From the NCBI RefSeq assembly GCF_017353175.1, contig NZ_JAFMYW010000012.1:62001-126000 (forward strand): 64,000 bases of DNA, in the 5' to 3' direction. The notes beneath the pieces were generated by a model, which did no database searches, was not told where the DNA came from, and saw only the letters and a program-made list of their open reading frames with translations. A program made the translations under genes and the position numbers. The stretch's first letter is position 1; every line of letters starts with the position of its first letter. Source of the stretch: Fibrella forsythiae. GTDB lineage: Bacteria; Bacteroidota; Bacteroidia; Cytophagales; Spirosomataceae. This document shows positions 9,501 to 17,200 of this stretch, one piece after another.

Positions 9501-10658
9501 GTGCACCTACGTATCGATTACCCTTTCCCGGGCGAAAACCAGGAGGTCGTTATTACGGTAGCCGATACCGGCATTGGCATTGCCCCGGCTAATCTGGCCA
9601 GCGTATTTGAGCGTTTCTATCAGGTCGACAGTAAAGCCAGCCGAATGTACGAAGGCACGGGTATCGGGCTGTCGTTGGTCAATGAACTGGTGAAGGTATT
9701 AGGCGGTAAGATTACTGTTGCCAGTACAGAAGGCGTTGGTACTACGTTTACCGTTTGTCTGCCAGTGGTTAGCCTCCATGAGCAGATGCCTGGCGAGACA
9801 TACATTGAGAGCGACGAGCCAGTTCTGTCCTTACAACGTACCCAGACAGCACTGAGTGGTACGTCCTTGCCAGCTCCGGCCACGGAGAATGTGCTACTGA
9901 TCATCGATGACAACGCCGATATCCGGGCGTACGTACGCAGCGTTTTTCAGGCGGACTATCACATTATCGAAGCCCGCGACGGGCAGGATGGGCTGGAACA
10001 GGCAACCGCCTCCCTGCCTACTATCATTATCTGCGATCTGATGATGCCCCGGCTCGATGGTCTGGGCTTCTGTCGGCTGCTCAAAAATCAGGAAACTACC
10101 AGTCACATCCCCGTCATCATGCTGACAGCCAAAGCAACCGTAGAAGACCGGATCGAGGGGCTCGAGGTAGGTGCTGATGATTACCTGACCAAGCCCTTCA
10201 ACCAGGCCGAGCTGGAAGTCCGCGTGCGCAATCTGATGCAGAAACAGGCCCGGTTGCAGCAATACTATACCGGTAAGCTGGATGTAGTAAACAACGTACC
10301 CAACGTACCCATGCACTCGGCGAAAGAAGAAGCCTTTTTACGCAAAGCACGGGCGTTGGTGATGAGCCAGCTAGCTGATAGCGGCTTTGGTGTGGAGCCC
10401 TTCAGCCAGCAGATGAACATGAGCCAGAGTCAGCTGGTGCGCAAACTAAAAGCACTGACGGGGCAGACGGCCGTGGAATACATTCGTACCATCCGACTCG
10501 ACGTGGCCGCCGAGCGGTTGCGGCAAGGAGAGAGCGTTTCGGAGGTAGCCTATCAGGTGGGTTTCGAGAGTCTGTCTTATTTCAGCCGGGTTTTCCAGGA
10601 TAAATTCGGCGTCACAGCCTCAGCCTATGATTCCCACGTCCAGCCGGACAGACGCTAA
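6528..10658 (+). CDS. Hybrid two-component system (HTCS) sensor-regulator
   Basis: Single-polypeptide two-component system of 1376 residues. A signal peptide ends near SSIFAQ; a periplasmic beta-propeller follows with many reg_prop motifs (GLSQGMIYDLKQDHKGFIW, GTLTRGLNLYD, and others); a Y_Y_Y domain lies near residues 700-795 and a transmembrane helix near 803-823. The cytoplasmic part has HisKA with phosphoacceptor His861 in SHEFRTPL, a HATPase with DTGIGI and GTGIGLSLV, a receiver domain with Asp1170 in CDLMMPRLDG, and a C-terminal AraC-type HTH ending FESLSYFSRVF. HTCS proteins usually sense oligosaccharides and switch on glycan-use genes. It lies directly upstream of a giant secreted protein with carbohydrate-binding domains, a possible target. 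Confidence 0.95.
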   Translation: MRLFCLFVCLWPSSIFAQFKGWQELTISDGLSQGMIYDLKQDHKGFIWAATKDGLNRYDGYNFTVFTHTAYNEYSLSANTCSTLLVDHNGRLWVGTLTRGLNLYDDRTQRFYHIDMSDPASPASGNNEIVSLNEDPEGNIWAGTSQNKLVKITLSDSLKTGFPTQANATGQVQFSRFLFPLFGSDARNAPSHIVFLADGQAMVSAAKGLFALNWKQPSGISQIAAFSGMASLVHPSPKTTRSDYWFGFSSDTLVGWQGAKRRVIALPPIKNYNVYLAALDDQTIAVATPDYLWLMSPAQLYAQGSLSARNAFAVMPPNVFAVSKLLIDKTGNIWVGTGGYGLRRFSPRIKQFRTYLPSSSLSYLFEDRQGQTYVRDQFDYGQLDRSGNRRFKIPFRGNDKIGRHDKALYFMQDRQGFFWASMNSAQPNVASHQLVKFSESWQRLKTYPLPAGTAFGLYGNQTREDRTGHLWIGAMNGKLLRFDPATETFTQFSYQHLLPRQAAEVETYSLYFDGTGTGWIGTQSGLIRVDHPQTTPAFSLYRNDVAQSGSLSNDFVSSTIDDPDQPQNYLWVSTKGGGLERLNKQTGQFRHFTEAQGLPNKVVYGILTDEFKRLWMSTNRGLAQFNPRTFTFRKYTKADGLQDDEFNTGSFLTTASGELLFGGVNGLTSFRPKDVVTLTSGSAPLVHVIGLKINNEALAVGDAEGMLPQSIEQTTRLDLSHTQNLVTLEFALMDYANSTKNQFRFRLSGIDQDWVEAGTNRFANYAQLPSGTYTFEVEGSANGDVWSRSVPLIIRIHPPFYRTWWAYVLYGCILVLLGWQAYKFQKQRWLLQQQVRFEQKEASRLAELDTLKTQFFTNISHEFRTPLTLILGPLTDLKRRFLTEKVVMLTEPVVTLMEQNSNRLLSLINQLLDLSKLEANQLKAEPQPGDMAVFFRTLASSFSSLAQTRQIEFSFTQPPTHFWASFDRDKIEKIVTNLLSNAFKFTPAGQQVHLRIDYPFPGENQEVVITVADTGIGIAPANLASVFERFYQVDSKASRMYEGTGIGLSLVNELVKVLGGKITVASTEGVGTTFTVCLPVVSLHEQMPGETYIESDEPVLSLQRTQTALSGTSLPAPATENVLLIIDDNADIRAYVRSVFQADYHIIEARDGQDGLEQATASLPTIIICDLMMPRLDGLGFCRLLKNQETTSHIPVIMLTAKATVEDRIEGLEVGADDYLTKPFNQAELEVRVRNLMQKQARLQQYYTGKLDVVNNVPNVPMHSAKEEAFLRKARALVMSQLADSGFGVEPFSQQMNMSQSQLVRKLKALTGQTAVEYIRTIRLDVAAERLRQGESVSEVAYQVGFESLSYFSRVFQDKFGVTASAYDSHVQPDRR

Positions 10659-10683
10659 TCAATAAGTCACTAATCTGTATAAT

Positions 10684-10726
10684 CAATAGCCTATACGGGC
10701 TCAACTCGAGCCTGTGTAGGCTATTG
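10684..10726 (+). terminator. 19-bp hairpin downstream of the HTCS gene
   Basis: Arms CAATAGCCTATACGGGCTC and its complement pair over 19 positions, two of them G-U wobbles, around a 5-nt loop, 25 bases after the HTCS stop. There is no T-tract after it, so it could stop transcription with help or protect the 3' end. Confidence 0.5.
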
Positions 10727-11219
10727 ACGTACCTGGGAGCAGGTAAATGGCGAAAACGAGCAACAGAATGCCGAAAATGAGCTAACGCGTGCCGACTGAA
10801 ATCGGGCAATTTTACCCCCATCAACCGGAGCGGATGCTCACTTCAGTTCGTCTGCTTCCGGGTTGCTGCTCCGTTATGAAAAACGACGTTTATCTGCTCT
10901 CTTTTTTGGCATCAATCGGCTTCACGCCATACTACACAGGCGTGTTCGGGAATACACCTGTTCGGTTACCCGCCACGATGATGCATCGGCTCATAGGGCA
11001 ACTCTTCTGGCCGAACTACTTGCGCTTATCCTGCTTGACCCACCTGATAGCCTGCGGATCAAACCAGGTTGCAGCACCTGACGGGTTCACCAACCGCTGA
11101 CCGCTTTCCGCTTCACACACATCTACTTTCTACCTGTTTCGCCAGATACAATCTGGCGACAGGCAGTCGCTCCGTATCCATACGAGACCTCTTCATCTAG
11201 CTACTTCTCTATCTTCTTT
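10727..11219. other. Intergenic leader region of the giant secreted protein
   Basis: About 490 bases without a supportable gene. It contains a hairpin at 11133-11163 (CCTGT, two unpaired bases, CGCCAGAT, loop ACA, ATCTGGCG, ACAGG) that ends 56 bases before the start of the giant gene. This is likely a 5'-UTR structure or a terminator of an incoming transcript. Nothing else recognisable. Confidence 0.35.
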
Positions 11220-14200
11220 ATGAACGCACGTTTACGTTTCTTCCAACGCATCACCGGCCTGCGGGTTGTTATACTGCTGATGGGGCTGCTCAGCCTAAGC
11301 CTGAAGACCCAGGCTCAGACAATTCGCTATGTTAGGCCAACTTCCAGCGGCAACGGTAGCGGCACTAGCTGGACCAACGCCAGTGGCAACTTGCAGGCCA
11401 TGATCGATGCCAGCGCATCAAGCGATCAGGTGTGGGTAGCAGCCGGTATCTACAAACCGGGAGGTAGCGCCAACACCAATCGAAGCATCAGCTTTGTGAT
11501 GAAGAACGGAGTGGCCATCTATGGCGGCTTTGTGGGCAACGAGACGCTCCTGACTCAGCGTCCAGTTATCAACCCGATCACTGGGCAGCCCTCTAGCACG
11601 ACCCTCTCCGGGGAGATTGGTAGCGCCGGTACCACTGATAACAGTTACCACGTAGTCAACAACGATCAGACGGGTATTGACAATACGGCGGTGCTGGATG
11701 GATTTGTTATTACGGGGGGGAATGCTGCTGGGGAGAATGGTAATGCCAGAGCGGGTGGGGGTATGCTTAACGTACTGACCAGTCCAACAGTACGCAACTG
11801 TAGCTTCCAGGCCAATACTGCTACTACCAGTGGCGGGGGGATGTACAATGGTGATGCCAATCCCCGCTTGACCAACTGTAGCTTCCAGGCTAATATCGCT
11901 GTTGTTGGCGGGGGGATGTGTACTATTGGCGGTAATCCCATTCTGACCAATTGTGGCTTCCAGGCCAATACCGGTAATGACAGTGGCGGGGGGATGTACA
12001 ATAGTGGTGCAAACGTCCGCCTGACCAACTGTAGCTTCCAGGCTAATACCGCCGGGATTGGCGGGGGAATAGACAATGAGGGCAGCAGTAGTTCTATCCT
12101 ACTTAACTGTTCCTTCCAAAGCAACACGGCTAATAATGGGGGCGGACTCTTTACCAACCCCAGCAGCACTGCCAACCTGATCAACTGCTCTTTCCAGGGC
12201 AACTCGGCTAGCGATGGTGGTGCCGTTTATGCAGAGAATACCTGCTCGCTCACCAACTGTGTGCTGTTTGGCAATGGCGGCGCCAACACCCTGACTACGG
12301 CGGGCCGAGGAACAGTGACGCTGCGCTACAGCCTGATCGAGGCGTCGGAAACCGGTTATACCAATGGGGGAAGTAACCTGACCGCTACCGTCTCGCCCTT
12401 TGTGTCTACGACCTCCACCCAGCTTAACGGTTGTGCGCCCGCTATCGACGCCGGAAACCTCAGCGCGTACACGACGGCTGGTGGGCCAACTACCGATCTG
12501 GCGGGTAATCCCCGTTCCTATAACAGCGGGCCGATAGACATGGGAGCTTATGAGTTTCAGGCAGCTTCTGCAAATATTTCGCTCACCAATCCCACTATCA
12601 GAAGCGGCGAAGTGAACGTTTTCTTTAGTCAGCCCTTCAGCGCCTCTGGCGGGACATCGCCCCGCAGTTTCAGCGTGGCCAGCGGCAGCTTACCTGCCGG
12701 GCTGACCTTGTCAGCTGCGGGCGTCTTGTCGGGAACACCCACCCAAGACGGCAGCTTCACTATCACCGTACGGGCCACCGACGCCAACGGCTGTTCGGCG
12801 ACGGGCAGTGCTTATGTGCTCACCATTGTGGACAACAGGCCCGTCATTGAGAACTATGCCGCCGTCAACCCCACGGTTTGTGCGGGCAATCCCCTCACGT
12901 TTACCGCCACGGTAAGCAACATATCGGGCAGCTACAACTTCACCCTGACCAACGGGATCTCCACTTCTTTCACCGGTACCAGGGTAGGGGCTAGCTTTAG
13001 CCAAAACTTGACATCTTCAGGTGATGGTACGCAGAGCTTTACGTTGACTATCAGTGATAATAGCCAATCGACACAGGTAGTCACCCAGGTAACGGTGAAC
13101 CCACTGCCCATCGCCAGCCTGACCAGCAGTGGTCCCCTCAGTTGCACCAATGCCAGTGTGACGCTGACTGCTGCTGGCGGAACCTCTTACACCTTCACCC
13201 GGGGTGGAGTAGTGATTGGTACACCGGGCTCGTTGAGTACCGTGGAGGTAACCGAGTCAGGTACCTACTCGGTGCGGGTGGCCAGCGCCAGCGGCTGCGT
13301 CAGCACGACCAGTACCACCGTCACCAGTACTACGGCCACCGTTGCCGTTACCAACCCCACCACCAGAAGCGGAACGGTGAACGTGTTCTTCAGTCAGACC
13401 TTCAGCGCTTCGGGCGGGACAACTCCCCGCAGTTTCAGTGTGGCCAGCGGCACTTTGCCTACCGGGTTGACCTTGTCGGCTGCGGGCGTATTGTCGGGTA
13501 CTCCCACCCAGGCCGGCAACTTCCCCATTACTGTACAGGTCACCGACGCCAACGGCTGTTCAGATACGGGCAGTGCTTACGTGCTAACGATCGTGGACAA
13601 CAGACCCGCCATTGAGAATTTTGCCCCCGTCAACCCTACAGTTTGCGTGGGTGGGCTCGTCACCTTCACCGCCACGGTGGGCAACGTATCGGGCAGCTAC
13701 AACTTCACCCTCACCAATGGCATCAACACACCTACCATTGGTGTCAAGGTAGCGAGCAACTTTAGTCAGAATGTGCTGGCTTCAGGGTCTGGCACCCAAA
13801 GTTTCAGCCTGATTATTACGGGTAATGGCCTATCTGCTCGGGCCACAACCGAAGTAACGGTGAGCCCGCTGCCCATGGCTGGCCTGAGCAACAGTGGTCC
13901 ACTCAGCTGCACCAATACCAGTGTAACCTTGACTGCTACGGGGGGAAGCTCCTATACCTTTACTAACAATAACGGTGATGTACTGGCCGGAATGGGTAAC
14001 ACACGAACCGTTTCTATTGCGGGCACTTACCAGGTGCGGGTAGCCACCGCCAGTGGTTGCGTGAGCACGACCAGCACCACCGTTACCAGCACTACGGCCA
14101 CCGTTTCGCTCACCAACCCCACCACCAGAAACGGATCGGTAAACGTGTTCTTCAGTCAGACCTTCAGCGCCTCGGGTGGAACGTCGCCCCGCAGTTTCAG

Positions 14201-17200
14201 TGTGGCTAGCGGCAGTTTGCCTACCGGGCTGACCTTGTCGGCTGCGGGCATCTTGTCGGGTATCCCCACCCAGAGCGGCAGCTTTACCATCACTGTGCAG
14301 GTCACCGACGCCAACGGTTGTTCGGCGACGGGCAGTGCTTACGTATTGACCATTGTGGACAACAGACCCACCATCAATGACTTCACGACGCTGGATAATA
14401 CCGTCTGTGTGGGCAGTCCCATTGCCTTCGCGGCCACGGTGGGCAACGTGACGGGGAGTTATAACTTTACGGTAACCAATGGCAGCAGCACCACCACGGG
14501 TACGTCCGCCAGTACAAACTTCAGTCAGAATCTGATCGCTTCAGGCACGGGGAATCAAACCTTCACCCTGACCATCAATGACAACAGCCAGTTGGCCAGC
14601 GCCACTACCATTGTAACGGTCAACGCGCTACCAGTTGCTATCTTAACGCCTAACTTCGGGGGGACCTTAACCTGCGGACAGACCAGCCTGACCTTGACGA
14701 GTTCGGGCGGTACCCATTATGAGTTTGCCCGCCAGGGAGGGGGGGGGATCCTCGGTATGAGTGGTGCGATTCCGGATGGCGTATTGCGTGACGGCTTTGC
14801 CATCGTTAATGCCAGCGGTGTCTATTCGGTCACGGTTACTAACAGCAATACAGGCTGCAGGAGCACAGCAACGACCACCGTATACAGCAATACGGCTGTT
14901 ATTACGGTCAGCAATCCGGCCACGGTTACTGGTACGCTGAACACCGCCTTTAATCAGACCTTTACCGCTTCGGGCGGAGTAGTACCCCGCAGTTTCTCCC
15001 TGGCCAGCGGTAGCTTGCCAACGGGTTTGAGTTTAAATACGGCCACAGGTGTCTTGTCGGGCACCCCCACCCAGACTGGTAACTTTCCGTTCACCGTACA
15101 GGCCACTGATGCCAACGGCTGTTTAGGCGTAAGTGCTATCTACACCCTGATGATCAATAGTGCTACGCCCACCCTGACTGGGTTTGCCGTTAGCCCCAGC
15201 CCGGTATGCGCGGGTAGTCCACTCAGCTTTACCGCTAGCGTAGGCAATTTCACGGGCAGCTACACGTACACGCTTACCAATGGCAGTAATCCGCTGACTG
15301 GAACGGCCAGTACCTCTACATTCAGTCAGCTACTGACGGCCAGCGGATCAGGCGTACAGACCTTTACGCTGACGGTGAGCAGCAGTGGCCAGCTAGCCAG
15401 GGCCACTACCCTGGCGACCGTCACCCAACCGGCTATCGCCAGCATCACCTACCCAGGTACGTTATACTGCACCCTCAGCAGTGAGGCACCCTCGCCCACC
15501 TTCACGGGGACCTCGGGTGGCTCTTACAGCAGCGTTCCATCCGGGCTTAGCCTGAACAGCACCACCGGTCAGTTCGTTACCAATACCAGTCAGCCGGGCA
15601 GTTACACCGTTAGCTATACCCTACCCCCTCAGGGAGGTTGTCCGGCCGTGGTGGCCACCGCCTCTTTGACCATCGCCAGTCCGCCAACGTTGGGCAGCAT
15701 CCAGCTGACCCAACCCACCTGCGCTGTGCCCACAGGTACCATCAGTGTGAATGCTGCGCCTGCGCAAGGCACCATCGAGTATTCTAAAGATGGCATCACC
15801 TGGCAACTCAGCGGTGTGTTCAGTGGCCTGCTACCAGGCACTTACACCATACAGGCGCGGGTACAGAGCGCTGCCGCCTGCATCAGAACGATCAGCAACC
15901 TCACGATCGATCCGGTGCCTACCCGTACGGCCAGCATCAGCTATCCGGCCGGCCCCTACTGCCAGAACGCTTCGACGACCTACGCTCCCACCCGGAGCGG
16001 CCTTTCGGGCGGCAGTTTCAGCAGCAGCCCAGTGGGGCTGAGCATCAATAGCGGGGGTACGGTCTTCCCCATTTTTAGCCAGCCAGGCAGCTACACCGTC
16101 AGCTACACCCTACCCGCTCAGGAAAGCTGTCCGGCTGTAATAGCCACCGCCTCCATCACCATTACTGCGGCCCCCACTTTTGTCTTTGGCGGTGGCTTCC
16201 CGGGCGTGACTCAGCCTACCTGCGTCAACCCAACGGGGACTATCAGCCTGAGCGCCATCGGCAACGGTGCGGTCGAATACTCGCGCGATAACGGTGCCAC
16301 CTGGCAGGCGTCAGGCATCTTTGCCAACCTACCGCCCAACCAGGCGTATACGATTCTGACTCAATCGGTGGCCTATCCAGGCTGTACCCGCAGCCTGAGC
16401 CTGTCCATCGACGCCGTCCCCCTTCCGCCGGTGGCCAGCATCCTGACCCCGGCCAGCAGCACGCTGAGCTGTACGACACCCAGCCTGAGCCTGACGGCCA
16501 CGGGTGGGGGCACCTACCGCTGGAATGATAACACCAGCTCGCCCACCAAGGCGGTAAGCACCTCGGGTATCTACTCGGTGACGGTTACCTCACCTGGTGG
16601 CTGTACGGCGAGTGCCAGCGTGACGATTGACGCTAACCAGATAGTCCCTCAGGTGAGCATCAGCGCCTCTACTACCGTCCTCACCTGCGCCAATCCGTCG
16701 GCTACGTTGACGGCTACTGGGTCTGGCAGTGTTCGCTGGAATACCGGTTCAACCGCTAACCAAATTAGCGTGGGTGCATCCGGTATCTATTCAGCAACAC
16801 TTACTTCGCCTAATGGCTGCACGGCTTCAGCTAGCGTGACGATCAACGCCAACCAGGCAGCCCCTCAGGTAAGCATCAGCGCGTCAAGTACCGTCCTGAC
16901 TTGTGTCAGTCCAACAGTCACCTTAACGGCGGTGGGCACGGGCAGTGTTCGCTGGAACACGGGCTCGGCCGATAGCCAGATCACGATAGCTACGGCAGGA
17001 CTGTATTCAGTAACGCTGACGGCTCCTGGTGGTTGTACGGCATCGGCCAGTGTAACGGTGAACGCGGATCAGACAGCCCCTCAGGTCGGTATTACAGCGT
17101 CCAGCACCGTCTTGACCTGCATTAATCCGTCGATTACCCTGACGGTTTCGGGATCTGGCTCAATTCGTTGGAGCACGGGCTCGACCGATAGACAGATTAA

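Noticed and set aside
11666-12202. Long minus-strand open frame rich in IPPP and LAWKLQL repeats opposite the beta-helix
   Set aside because: It is the antisense shadow of the repeated NCSFQAN-type segments of the giant gene.
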